Assembly (NCBI RefSeq): GCF_011927785.1
Contig: NZ_JAATJK010000001.1
Coordinates: 2,356,001 to 2,420,000, forward strand
From: Micromonospora profundi
Lineage (GTDB): Bacteria > Actinomycetota > Actinomycetes > Mycobacteriales > Micromonosporaceae
Length of the DNA stretch: 64,000 nt
Direction of reading: 5' to 3'
Program-made: the position numbers and the translations under genes
Shown here: positions 10,006-18,308 of the stretch, piece after piece
How the letters are laid out: every line of letters starts with the position of its first letter
Numbering within the stretch: the stretch's first letter is position 1
Notes under the pieces: generated by a model
Told to the model about the DNA's origin: nothing
Database searches by the model: none
What the model saw: only the letters and a program-made list of their open reading frames with translations

Positions 10006-10103
10006 ACCACACTCCATTTCGCGGAATCGGACAGTAGGTCTGATTCCCTGACGTTCTTAACATGCCTGGGGGAAGCTCGTGCGCTTATGGCAGTTTTCGT
10101 CCT

Positions 10104-11351
10104 TTACGCGAGGTCTTCTCGCGGCTGCCCCACTACCTGCGGGGTCCGGCCGGCCGCCTCGTGCAGCAGGCCCTCGATCCGGTCCACCCCGGCCGGCAGG
10201 GACATCTCCCGCAGGTACGCCTCCCGGCCCCGGCGCCCCATCTCGGTGCGTGCCGACGGCGGGATGGTGGCGGCCAGCCAGAACCGGTCGGCCAGCGCCG
10301 CCCAGTCCTCCGGCGGGCAGGACAGGCCCGCTCGCGTACGTTCGACGAGCTCGGCGGTGTCACCACCGGCCGAGGCGACCACCGGCACGGCGCAGGAGAG
10401 CGCGGCCTGGAGCTTGGCCGGCACCATGCCGCGAAGCTCCGGCAGGTCGCGCAGCATGACCAGCTGGTAGTCGGCGGCGGCGTACAACTCGGGCATGTCG
10501 ACAGGCGAGCGCCGCTCCAGGAAGCGGACGTTCTCCGCGCTCAACTCGGCGGCGAGCCCCCGCACCCGCCGCTCGTCAGCGCCCGAACCGACAAGGACCA
10601 GATCCATCGTGCGGTCCAGGGCCGCTGCGGCCCGTACCGCCGTCTCCAGGCCCTGGCGGGCGCCGATGGTCCCGGCGTGCATGACCACGCAGCGGTCGTC
10701 GCGGCGGACCATCTGGCGGGCCGCCGCGCTTGGCGTCGCCGGATGGAAGATCCGCTCGTCGGTCCAGTTCAGCACCAGCCGGACCCGGGCCGGGTCGGCG
10801 CCGGCGGCGACCACCAGGTCCCGCATCGACGGCGCGGTCACCGCGACCCGCGCGGCGGACCGGTAGATCCGCGTCATCGCGGTGCCCAACCGTGCCGACC
10901 AGCGGTCGTCGCCCGCATCGTCCGCGCCGTCGCGCGCCCAGACGTCCTGCACGTGCAGCACCGCCGGCACCTTCGGCAGCAGCCGGAGTACGGCGGCGGT
11001 GGCGAACGTGGTGGCCGGCAACTGGAAGACGTAGAGCACATCCACGTCGCCGAGGAACCGGCGAGCGGCAAGTGAAGCGCTGCCGGCGAACGAGAGGTAG
11101 CTGGCCATCCGCGCCCCGGTGGACCCGCCACGACCGGAGTAGCGCGGCACCCGACGGACGGACAGCCGCCGGCTGTGCGTCTCGTGATGCCAGCGCTGCC
11201 GCCAGCCTGGGTAGACGTGACCGCCCGGGTAGTCCGGAAAGCCGGTGAGCACCCTGACGTCGTGGCCCCGCGCGGACAACTCCTCGGCGAGGCTGCCGGG
11301 GATGAAGGCCGGCTCGGGCGGGAAGTGGTACGACAGGATGCCGACCTTCAC
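10104..11351 (-). CDS. Glycosyltransferase family 4 (WbuB-like)
   Basis: 415-residue cytoplasmic retaining GT-B glycosyltransferase. The N-terminal acceptor domain begins KVGILSYHFPPEPAFIPGSL with GFPDYP following, as in WbuB/WcaI-type enzymes; the C-terminal donor domain shows VVMHAGTIGARQGLETAV, LVGSGADE and the E-x7-E region around PELRGMVPAKLQAALS. It should transfer an activated sugar to a lipid-linked or polymer acceptor in exopolysaccharide assembly. It is transcribed divergently from the phosphatase gene and lies just upstream (in its direction) of the DUF4012 gene. Confidence 0.9.
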   Translation of the reverse strand: MKVGILSYHFPPEPAFIPGSLAEELSARGHDVRVLTGFPDYPGGHVYPGWRQRWHHETHSRRLSVRRVPRYSGRGGSTGARMASYLSFAGSASLAARRFLGDVDVLYVFQLPATTFATAAVLRLLPKVPAVLHVQDVWARDGADDAGDDRWSARLGTAMTRIYRSAARVAVTAPSMRDLVVAAGADPARVRLVLNWTDERIFHPATPSAAARQMVRRDDRCVVMHAGTIGARQGLETAVRAAAALDRTMDLVLVGSGADERRVRGLAAELSAENVRFLERRSPVDMPELYAAADYQLVMLRDLPELRGMVPAKLQAALSCAVPVVASAGGDTAELVERTRAGLSCPPEDWAALADRFWLAATIPPSARTEMGRRGREAYLREMSLPAGVDRIEGLLHEAAGRTPQVVGQPREDLA

Positions 11352-11519
11352 GACGCCACCGCCGTCGGTCCCGGATCGACGAAGGTCGGCGCGGCACCGC
11401 GACCGGAGGGCACCCGGCCCGCGTACGATGCCGACAACCCCTCACCGCGCGGCCACCGGCGTCGACGCACCACCCTCGCGGTGCGGCGACCCGCGTCCGC
11501 ACCGACGAGAGGGCTCCCG

Positions 11520-12074
11520 ATGGTCGACCGCGTGCTGTTCGTCTGCCACGCCAACCTGTGCCGCTCACCGATGGCCGAATACGTGGCCCGTCGCCTGCTC
11601 GCCGACCGGCCGGTGCTGGTGTCCAGCGCCGGCACCGACGCGATGGACGGCATGGCCATGCATCCGTACGCCATGGAGGTCCTGGCCGAGCACGGCGCGG
11701 ACCCGGCGGCGTTCGCCAGCCGGACGCTGCGCCCTGAGTACCTGACCGAGGCGACGCTCGTGCTGACCGCGACCCGGCGCCAGCGTTCGGTCTGCACCGC
11801 GCTGGCGCCCGGTGCTCTGCACCGGACGTTCACGCTGCGCCAGTTCGGGCGGCTGGCCTCGGCGGCCGAGCCCCCCGCTGAGCCGGCCGTCGACCCGCTG
11901 CGGGCCGCGATCGCCGCCGCGGCCGAGGCCCGGGGGCGGCTGCAACCCGCCGCCCCCGACGCCGATGACCTGCGGGACCCGATCGGCGGTACGACCGCCG
12001 ACTTCCGACGCTGCGCCGAGGAGATCGAACGTTCGCTACGACCCCTCGCCGCGCTCATCGGGGCAACCGGGTGA
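11520..12074 (+). CDS. Low-molecular-weight protein tyrosine phosphatase (Wzb-type)
   Basis: 184-residue cytoplasmic LMW-PTPase. The P-loop CHANLCRS (C-x5-R-S) sits at residues 9-16 right after the first strand, and the family's general-acid Asp is probably that of DDLRDP near residue 150. These enzymes dephosphorylate BY-kinases of the Wzc/CpsD type, and such a kinase is encoded tail-to-tail with it, sharing 20 bp of 3' sequence. Start 11520 has GAGAGGG 6 nt upstream. Together the pair likely controls exopolysaccharide chain length or export. Confidence 0.9.
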   Translation: MVDRVLFVCHANLCRSPMAEYVARRLLADRPVLVSSAGTDAMDGMAMHPYAMEVLAEHGADPAAFASRTLRPEYLTEATLVLTATRRQRSVCTALAPGALHRTFTLRQFGRLASAAEPPAEPAVDPLRAAIAAAAEARGRLQPAAPDADDLRDPIGGTTADFRRCAEEIERSLRPLAALIGATG

Positions 12075-13515
12075 GTTCCTGGGTGCGGTCGCTGACACCG
12101 TTGACTCCGGCGTCCTCGCTGTGCCGGGCGGACGTGGCCCGGTCGGTCGGCACCGACGGCGTCGCCGTGGAGGCGACCACCCGGTAGGCCTCGTACTGGT
12201 ACGCCTCGGCCTTGGGCACCTTGGCCATGTTCAGCACACAGCCGAGCAACCGCACCGACACCGAGTGCAGCGAGCGGGCAGCGGCGGCGACCTGGGTCCG
12301 TGAGGTACGGCCCTGCTGGCTCACCAACAGCGCGCCGTCGGCCTGGACGGCCACCACGACACCGTCGGTCACCGCGAGCAGCGGCGCGGTGTCGATGATG
12401 ACGATGTCGGCCGACTCGCGCAGGGCGAGCAGCAGGTCCGCCATGGCCTTGGAGCCGAGCAGTTCGCTCGGGTTCGGCGGTGCGGAGCCGCTGGGCAGCA
12501 CGAGGAGGGACTTGTCGCCCCAGCGCTGCACGACGTCCCCGACCTGCACGTCGCCGACCAGCACGTCGGTGAGGCCGACACCGGCGTCCAGGCCGAGGTA
12601 GTCGTCGACCTTGGGGCGGCGCAGGTCCGCGTCGACAAGCAGCACCCTCCAGCCCGCCTCGGCCAACGCGATGGCCAGGTTGCAGGAGAGCGTGGTCTTG
12701 CCCTCGCCCTGCAGCGCGCTGGTCACGGCGATGACGCGGGCCGGTTCGTGCACGTCCACGAAACGCAGGTTGGTTCGCAACTTACGGACCGCTTCGGCCC
12801 GCGCCGAGGTCGCCGCCTCACCGACGATCAGTGGAGCGGTGCGGGCAGTGGCCTCGAACGGGATCTCGCCGAGCAGCGGGCTTCCGGTGGCGCGTTGCAG
12901 ACCTGCGGAGTCCCGCAGCCGGATGTCGGCGACGCCCCGCAGGATCGCCAGGCCGACGCCGAGCAGCAGACCGAGCAGTCCACCCAGGACGAGGTTGCGC
13001 ACCGGCTGCGGGGAAACGGGGCTCGCGCTGACCCGGGGGCCGCTCACCACCTCGATCTTGATCGGCGTCTTGCCGTCGGGCGGCGTCTCGACCTTCTGTA
13101 CGAGGTCGACGAACCTCGCGGCCAGGGTCTCGGTGATCCGCAACGCGCGGGTCTGATCGGTGTCGGTCACCGAGGCGCGCAGCAGGACCGTGCCGGCTTC
13201 GGTGGAGGTGCTCACCCGACGCTGCACCTCGTCCGCGGTGAGCCCGACGGGGGTCTCGGCCACCACGCTCTGCGCCAGGCGGTCGCTGCTGAGCAGGTCG
13301 GCGTAGGACTTGACGCGCTGCTGCAGGAAGAGGCCACCCTGGTAGGCCTCGCTGACGCCCTGGTTGGGGGTGGTGACGAAGAAGGTCACCGAGGCGACGT
13401 ACCGGGGCTGGGCCCGTACGGTCAGGAACGCCGAGACGCCCAGGGCCACCATGACCGTGACCAGTACGACCCACCAGTGCCGACGCACGTGGCGCAATTG
13501 GCGGAGCAGGTCCAT
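12055..13515 (-). CDS. Wzz/tyrosine autokinase fusion (BY-kinase, exopolysaccharide)
   Basis: 486-residue inner-membrane protein joining a chain-length-determinant (Wzz) domain to a bacterial tyrosine kinase. Transmembrane helices flank the extracellular Wzz part (about residues 15-33 and 173-192). The kinase has Walker A (QGEGKTTLSCNLA, about 266), Walker A' (LLVDADLRRP) and Walker B (IIDTAP). A tyrosine cluster (EAYQYEAYR) near the C-terminus is the likely autophosphorylation tail, continued by a polar extension of about 40 residues. GGAGG lies 8 nt before the ATG. It regulates polymer length and export with the convergent phosphatase. Confidence 0.92.
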   Translation of the reverse strand: MDLLRQLRHVRRHWWVVLVTVMVALGVSAFLTVRAQPRYVASVTFFVTTPNQGVSEAYQGGLFLQQRVKSYADLLSSDRLAQSVVAETPVGLTADEVQRRVSTSTEAGTVLLRASVTDTDQTRALRITETLAARFVDLVQKVETPPDGKTPIKIEVVSGPRVSASPVSPQPVRNLVLGGLLGLLLGVGLAILRGVADIRLRDSAGLQRATGSPLLGEIPFEATARTAPLIVGEAATSARAEAVRKLRTNLRFVDVHEPARVIAVTSALQGEGKTTLSCNLAIALAEAGWRVLLVDADLRRPKVDDYLGLDAGVGLTDVLVGDVQVGDVVQRWGDKSLLVLPSGSAPPNPSELLGSKAMADLLLALRESADIVIIDTAPLLAVTDGVVVAVQADGALLVSQQGRTSRTQVAAAARSLHSVSVRLLGCVLNMAKVPKAEAYQYEAYRVVASTATPSVPTDRATSARHSEDAGVNGVSDRTQELTRLPR

Positions 13516-13896
13516 CAGGAGCGCCTCCGTGCCGGTCCGGTTACGCCAAAGAACTTCACGAAAACCCCCAAGGTCGTTTGTTAACTCGTGAAACCATTAA
13601 AGCCGCTCATACGCCTTATGTCCGGAGTTATGTATTTTCGGCGACGGCAAGTGTGCTCGCATGCCCAACCCGAGAAACGGCCATTCGGCAGCGGTGACAA
13701 CGCGGAAAAGTCCACAACCGATCAAGCGGCAACCGATCGGCTCAGGTGCCGGACCACCATCGGATCGAGCCGCAACGACACGTGGCCCCGCGGTCGCCAC
13801 CCGCCGACAGCACGGATAGGGTCGACGGAGGTGTGCCGGGAAGCCTGGTCGGCGAGTGGATCCCTGCCGTCCCGATGCCCGAGGTGACACCGCCCG
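13516..13896. other. AT-richer divergent promoter region
   Basis: A 381-bp spacer between the tyrosine kinase (-) and nhaA (+). The part at about 13555-13690 is clearly lower in G+C than its surroundings (for example TTTGTTAACTCG and GTTATGTATTTTCGG). No gene is seen. It is the probable promoter and control region of the exopolysaccharide kinase, and its base composition is the type that Lsr2 proteins bind; that link is inference. Confidence 0.5.
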
Positions 13897-15255
13897 ATGC
13901 ACGACCACACCCCGCCGCGCCGCCGGCTGCTGACACGATCGTCCTGGCCCGAGGCCCGACACGTGGCCGACGTGCTGCGCACCGAAACCGTCGGCGGCGC
14001 CCTGCTGCTTGTCGGCGCCGTCCTCGCACTGGTCTGGGCGAACTCGCCGTGGGCCGAGTCGTACACCAGGCTCTCCGACTGGGTGCCGTGGCCCGGCGGC
14101 GCGCGCTGGCACCTCGACCTGTCCCTGGCCACCTGGGCCGCCGACGGCCTGCTGGCCATCTTCTTCTTCGTGGTCGGGCTGGAACTCAAGCGCGAGTTCG
14201 TCGCCGGCGACCTCCGCGATCCGCGACGCGCGGCGCTGCCGGTGGTCGCCGCGCTCGGCGGAATGGCGCTGCCCGCCCTGATCTACGTGGCGGTCATCCT
14301 CACCGCGGGCGGCGACGGTCTGCGCGGCTGGGCGATACCCACCGCCACCGACATCGCGTTCGCCCTTGCCGTGCTCGCGGTGATCAGCTCGCACCTGCCC
14401 CAGGGGCTGCGCGCCTTCCTGCTCACCCTCGCCGTGGTCGACGACCTGTTCGCGATCACCATCATCGCCGTCTTCTACACCGCCGACTTCCACCCGCTGC
14501 CGCTGCTCGTCGCGCTCGCACCCATCGGGCTCTTCGCGTGGCTCGTACAACGCGGCCGTACCTGGTGGTGGGCGCTCATCCCCCTCGCGCTTGTCACCTG
14601 GGCGCTGGTGCACGCCTCCGGGGTGCACGCCACGGTCGCCGGCGTCCTGCTCGGGTTCACCGTGCCGGTGCTGGCCCGCCGACGGGGCAGCGCCACGCCC
14701 GATGGCGACAGCGGGCACCGACCTGCCGGCGGCGACAGCGGGCACGGCGGACTCGCCGCGCACCTGGAGCACCGGTGGCGCCCGGTGTCCGCCGGCGTCG
14801 CCGTACCGGTCTTCGCCCTGTTCGCCGCCGGTGTGACACTGCGCGGCACCGACCTGGGCGCCCTGCTGACCGACCCGGTGGTGATCGCCATCGTCGCCGG
14901 CCTCGTGCTCGGCAAGAGCATCGGCATCTTCGGTTCCACCTACCTGCTGGCCCGGTTCACCCGCGCCCAGCTGGACGAGGACATCACCTGGCCCGACCTA
15001 CTCGGCATCGCCCTGCTGGCCGGCGTCGGGTTCACCGTCTCGCTGCTCATCGGCGACCTGGCCTTCGGCGCCGGCAGCATTGCCGACGACCGGGTCAAGG
15101 CGGCAGTGCTCATCGGCTCGGTGATCTCCGCCGGTCTGGCCGCCGCCGTGCTGGTCCGCCGCAACGCCGCATACCGACAGGTGGCCCTGCGGGAACAGGT
15201 CGACGCCGACGGCGACGGGGTGCCCGACGTGTTCCAGGAACCGGACCGGGACTGA
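13897..15255 (+). CDS. nhaA: Na+/H+ antiporter NhaA
   Basis: 452-residue inner-membrane antiporter that exchanges internal Na+ (or Li+) for protons. About 12 hydrophobic segments are present. The cation site is intact: VVDDLFAI holds the adjacent Asp pair equivalent to E. coli Asp163/Asp164, and [14 protein letters not shown] and [12 protein letters not shown] are family signatures. A hydrophilic His/Gly/Asp-rich loop with two DSGH units (about residues 262-285) interrupts the middle. The C-terminus ends in an acidic [11 protein letters not shown] segment resembling a Ca2+-binding loop. Confidence 0.93.
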   Translation: MHDHTPPRRRLLTRSSWPEARHVADVLRTETVGGALLLVGAVLALVWANSPWAESYTRLSDWVPWPGGARWHLDLSLATWAADGLLAIFFFVVGLELKREFVAGDLRDPRRAALPVVAALGGMALPALIYVAVILTAGGDGLRGWAIPTATDIAFALAVLAVISSHLPQGLRAFLLTLAVVDDLFAITIIAVFYTADFHPLPLLVALAPIGLFAWLVQRGRTWWWALIPLALVTWALVHASGVHATVAGVLLGFTVPVLARRRGSATPDGDSGHRPAGGDSGHGGLAAHLEHRWRPVSAGVAVPVFALFAAGVTLRGTDLGALLTDPVVIAIVAGLVLGKSIGIFGSTYLLARFTRAQLDEDITWPDLLGIALLAGVGFTVSLLIGDLAFGAGSIADDRVKAAVLIGSVISAGLAAAVLVRRNAAYRQVALREQVDADGDGVPDVFQEPDRD

Positions 15256-15279
15256 CCGCCGCCGCACCGCGACCAGCCG

Positions 15280-15642
15280 TCACGCGCCGTGCTTTCCCTC
15301 GGCCACCTGCCGCTGCTCCTGGCGGATCTCCCGGCCCAGGAAATAGTTCAGCGCCGTCCGGATCGCGGCGATCGCCGCCAACTGGCCGATCTGGGCGAAT
15401 GACGGCGACACGGCGGTCCGCAGCACGTCCGCCGCCAGCTGGAACTCCAGGCCGAGGGTCAGGAACCGGCCCAGCGACAGCCGGATCGGGGTGAACACGG
15501 CGGCGGTGCGGTGTCGCAGCCCTTCGACCACGAACCGCACCGCCGCCCAGAGCGCACCCACGAAGATCACCAGGGCTCCGGCGACCTCCACCACGGCGAC
15601 CAGCACCTCGTCGCCCTGACGTAGCAGCTCCGCCGGCTCCAC
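15280..15642 (-). CDS. DUF1622 family membrane protein
   Basis: 120-residue protein with hydrophobic segments near residues 12-36 and 66-100, matching the DUF1622 family of small membrane proteins (PIRLSLGRFLTLGLEFQLAAD is the conserved core). The molecular role of the family is unknown. It lies downstream of the Mn2+ exporter gene, separated by a hairpin. Confidence 0.85.
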   Translation of the reverse strand: MEPAELLRQGDEVLVAVVEVAGALVIFVGALWAAVRFVVEGLRHRTAAVFTPIRLSLGRFLTLGLEFQLAADVLRTAVSPSFAQIGQLAAIAAIRTALNYFLGREIRQEQRQVAEGKHGA

Positions 15643-15648
15643 AGGGTG

Positions 15649-15679
15649 CCGACTACCCGCCCCCGGGTCAGGTAGTCGG
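15649..15679 (-). terminator. Hairpin between Mn2+ exporter and DUF1622 genes
   Basis: CCGACTACC (15649-15657) pairs with GGTAGTCGG (15671-15679) around a C/G-rich loop that can extend the stem. It follows the exporter stop codon by about 40 nt and sits immediately before the DUF1622 start codon, so it may terminate or attenuate transcription into that gene. Confidence 0.6.
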
Positions 15680-15721
15680 TGCGGCCACCGCGCGCCGGCT
15701 CGCCGCAGCCGGGCACCCTGC

Positions 15722-16309
15722 TCAGGTCAGGTCCTTCACCGCCTCTAGGACCAGCCACAGGCCCGAGATGGCGAAGAGCACCGCCGCGACGTACTTGATG
15801 GTCTTCTCCGGCAGCCGGCGGCCCAACATCCGGCCCACAAGGATGGCCAGCGCGTCCGCTGCCACCATGCCGATCGTCGAGCCCAGCCACGTGCCGAACC
15901 AGCCGTACTGGGTGGCCAGGGTGATCGTCGCCAACATCGTCTTGTCGCCCAACTCGGCCAGGAAGAAGGCCACCGAAACCGCAACGATGGCGGTCTTGTC
16001 GGTCTTTTCGGCCTTTTGCTTCTCCTCATCGGTGAGCTTGTCGCCGCGCAGCGTCCACGCGCCGAAGCCGAGGAACGCCACACCGGCGACAAGGGAGATC
16101 CACTCCGTGGGCAGCACGGCGCCCAGACCCGACCCGATGGCGACCGACGCCAGGTGCACCACCGCCGTGGCGACAGTGATGCCGATCAGCACCGGAATGG
16201 GCTTGAACCGCGTGGCGAAGGTCAACGCCATCAGCTGGGACTTGTCTCCCAGCTCGGCGACGAAGATGACGCCGAAACTGACGACGAGCGCGACGAGGAA
16301 ACCCTCCAT
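15722..16309 (-). CDS. Mn2+ exporter, TMEM165/GDT1 (UPF0016) family
   Basis: 195-residue inner-membrane cation exporter made of two homologous halves, each with the family motif E-x-GDK-S/T (AELGDKSQLM near residue 20 and AELGDKTMLA near residue 120) that forms the metal site. Bacterial members export manganese. The start is ATG 16309; the reading frame continues upstream only because it runs through the riboswitch, where the translated sequence is not protein-like. The Mn2+-sensing yybP-ykoY element directly in front supports both the substrate and the mode of regulation. Confidence 0.92.
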   Translation of the reverse strand: MEGFLVALVVSFGVIFVAELGDKSQLMALTFATRFKPIPVLIGITVATAVVHLASVAIGSGLGAVLPTEWISLVAGVAFLGFGAWTLRGDKLTDEEKQKAEKTDKTAIVAVSVAFFLAELGDKTMLATITLATQYGWFGTWLGSTIGMVAADALAILVGRMLGRRLPEKTIKYVAAVLFAISGLWLVLEAVKDLT

Positions 16310-16370
16310 GACGTCCTTCCCGATCACACCGGGAGGAGGTACAGGGGCGCCCTCGACCCGGCTGCAACAG

Positions 16371-16473
16371 CCTGAGTCGAAGGTCTCGCCCGCCTCGGAA
16401 ACCGAGGCCGCATGGCCGGGTGCGGAACGCACCAGTATGTCGACCACGACATTGGGGGCTACTCCCCTTCGCG
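16371..16473 (-). promoter_or_regulatory. yybP-ykoY manganese riboswitch
   Basis: On the minus strand, 62-164 nt before the exporter start, the leader contains the two conserved halves of the yybP-ykoY aptamer: GGGGAGTAGC (16458-16467) and GCGAGACCTTCGACTC (16374-16389), separated by variable paired segments (TGCG/CGCA-type and GCCTCGGTTTCCGAGGC hairpins). This element binds Mn2+ and turns on Mn efflux genes. Finding it before a UPF0016 gene is the classic arrangement. The exact 5' and 3' limits are approximate. Confidence 0.9.
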
Positions 16474-16524
16474 CGACCAGCCTAGCCGATCACCGCCGGC
16501 CCCGCCGAGACGGGTGACCCCGCC

Positions 16525-17490
16525 TCAGCACGCCCGGGCGAGGGTCACCCCGAACAGCCCTTGCAGGTCGGTCCAGAACTCCGACGCCACGAAGCCGGCC
16601 GCCCCCAGCTCAGCGGCGATCCCCTCCGGGCGGAACTTCGCCGACACCTCGGTACGCAGCTCCTCCCCCTCGGCGAACTCCACTGTCAGGTCCAGCACCC
16701 GGACGCGCATCGGTCGCGTCGCCCGCAGCCGCATCTCGATCCACTCGTGGCTCGGATCCCAGCGCGCCACGTGCGTGAACGCGTCCGGGTCGAAATCGGC
16801 GCCCAACTCCCGGTTGATCACGTGCAGGACGTTGCGGTTGAACTCGGCGGTCACCCCCGCCGCGTCGTCGTACGCGGGCACGATCACCGCCGGGTCCTTC
16901 ACCAGGTCGGTGCCGAGCAACAGCCAGTCGCCGGCCTCCAGCGCGGCACGCATCGCGGCCAGGAACTCGGCCCGCTCAGCAGGTAGCAGGTTGCCGATGG
17001 TGCCGCCGAGAAACGCCACAAGCCGCCGACCGCCGGTGGGCAGCCGATCGAGCTGGCGGGTGAAGTCTCCGACGATGCCCCGGACCCGCAGCCCCGGATA
17101 GTCGGCGGCGATCTGCGCTGTCGACCCTGCCAGCGCGCTCACCGACACGTCGAGCGGGACGAACGTGCCCAGCCCGCCCTGGCGGGTGAACGCGTCCAAC
17201 AGCAGCCGGGTCTTCTCCGACGAACCCGAGCCCAGCTCGATCAGGGTCTTGGCACCGGTCACCGCCGCGATGTCGTCGGCGTGCTCGGCCAACACCACCC
17301 GCTCGGCCCGCGTCGGGTAGTACTCGGGCAACCGGGTGATCTCCTCGAACAACTCGCTGCCCCGGGAGTCGTAGAACCACTTCGGCGGCAGCCACTTCGC
17401 CGCCGCGGTCAGCCCGGCCCGGACGTCCTCGCGCAGGCCACGCTCCAGATCCTGCTGCTCAAGGTAGATCTCCAACGGCTCAGCGGTCAT
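16525..17490 (-). CDS. egtD: L-histidine N-alpha-methyltransferase EgtD
   Basis: 321-residue cytoplasmic SAM-dependent enzyme that trimethylates the alpha-amino group of histidine to hercynine, the first step of ergothioneine synthesis. The SAM-binding glycine-rich loop LIELGSGSSEKTRLLL is near residue 80, and ITRLPEYYPTRAE and FLGGTIGNL are family signatures. Start 17490 is chosen over ATG 17511 because AGAGG lies upstream of it and only weak sequence lies before the other. Last gene of egtABCD, 43 bp after egtC. Confidence 0.95.
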   Translation of the reverse strand: MTAEPLEIYLEQQDLERGLREDVRAGLTAAAKWLPPKWFYDSRGSELFEEITRLPEYYPTRAERVVLAEHADDIAAVTGAKTLIELGSGSSEKTRLLLDAFTRQGGLGTFVPLDVSVSALAGSTAQIAADYPGLRVRGIVGDFTRQLDRLPTGGRRLVAFLGGTIGNLLPAERAEFLAAMRAALEAGDWLLLGTDLVKDPAVIVPAYDDAAGVTAEFNRNVLHVINRELGADFDPDAFTHVARWDPSHEWIEMRLRATRPMRVRVLDLTVEFAEGEELRTEVSAKFRPEGIAAELGAAGFVASEFWTDLQGLFGVTLARAC

Positions 17491-17533
17491 CGGTCCTGCC
17501 TCTCTGCTCATCAACACGTGCCGCACGGCCGGC

Positions 17534-18280
17534 TCACCGGGCCGGCAATGGGCGTACCCGCACCTCGTCCACGGTGGCGACGACCAACTGCCCGTCGGGC
17601 ACCGGTCGCCACCCCGGGTCGTCGTCGTGTGGCTCGGAGGCGAGCAGCACCGAACCCGGCTGCGCGCGCACCGACAGCGCGTGCCCGAACACACTCGCCA
17701 CCACCTGCCGCCCATCGGTGAGCAGCAGGTTCAGCCGCGACCCCGGAGCTGCCGCAGCGACGTCGGCCACCGTCCGCGCGACCGCCTCCGCCGGATCGTC
17801 ACCGGCACGCAGCCGATGCCGCACAAGCGCCCACAGCAGCGCCGAGTCGGTGGCCGCGTCCAAGGTCAACAGGTCACGCACCGGCAGGCCGGAGGCGAGC
17901 GGCACCACAGCGTCCGGCCAGCCCCGGACCACACCGTTGTGGCTGAACAGCCACCGCCCCTCGGCGAACGGCGCGGCAGCCCCGTCGAGCACCGCCATCC
18001 CGACCGTTGCCGAACGGACCGCCGCCAGCACCGCGCCGGCCCGCGTCACCGCCGCGAGATCGGCGATCGTCGGATCGCTCCAGATCGGCTGGGCACGCCG
18101 GTAACGCACCGGATCACCATCGCCCGGATACCAGCCGACACCGAAACCGTCGGCGTTGATCGTGCCGCCACCCCGCATGTCGCGCGGCGCCCACGACTGA
18201 CGCATCAGCGAGTACGGCGGGTCGAACAGCACCTCAGCCAGCGTGACCGGCGGACCCAGGTAGGCCAGGTGACGACACAT
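17534..18280 (-). CDS. egtC: Gamma-glutamyl-hercynylcysteine sulfoxide hydrolase EgtC
   Basis: 248-residue class-II glutamine-amidotransferase-like hydrolase that removes glutamate from gamma-glutamyl-hercynylcysteine sulfoxide. The nucleophile is Cys2 in MCRHLAYLG, exposed after removal of Met1; NADGFGVGW and FSHNGVV are further fold signatures. Start 18280 is set by this catalytic N-terminus. It lies 28 bp after egtB and before egtD. Confidence 0.95.
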   Translation of the reverse strand: MCRHLAYLGPPVTLAEVLFDPPYSLMRQSWAPRDMRGGGTINADGFGVGWYPGDGDPVRYRRAQPIWSDPTIADLAAVTRAGAVLAAVRSATVGMAVLDGAAAPFAEGRWLFSHNGVVRGWPDAVVPLASGLPVRDLLTLDAATDSALLWALVRHRLRAGDDPAEAVARTVADVAAAAPGSRLNLLLTDGRQVVASVFGHALSVRAQPGSVLLASEPHDDDPGWRPVPDGQLVVATVDEVRVRPLPAR

Positions 18281-18308
18281 CAGCGCGCCCCACCCGCCCG
18301 ACGCCCCC

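Noticed and set aside
16310-16447. N-terminal extension of the Mn2+ exporter
   Set aside because: Translated sequence corresponds to the riboswitch RNA and is not protein-like; family members begin at the first transmembrane helix.
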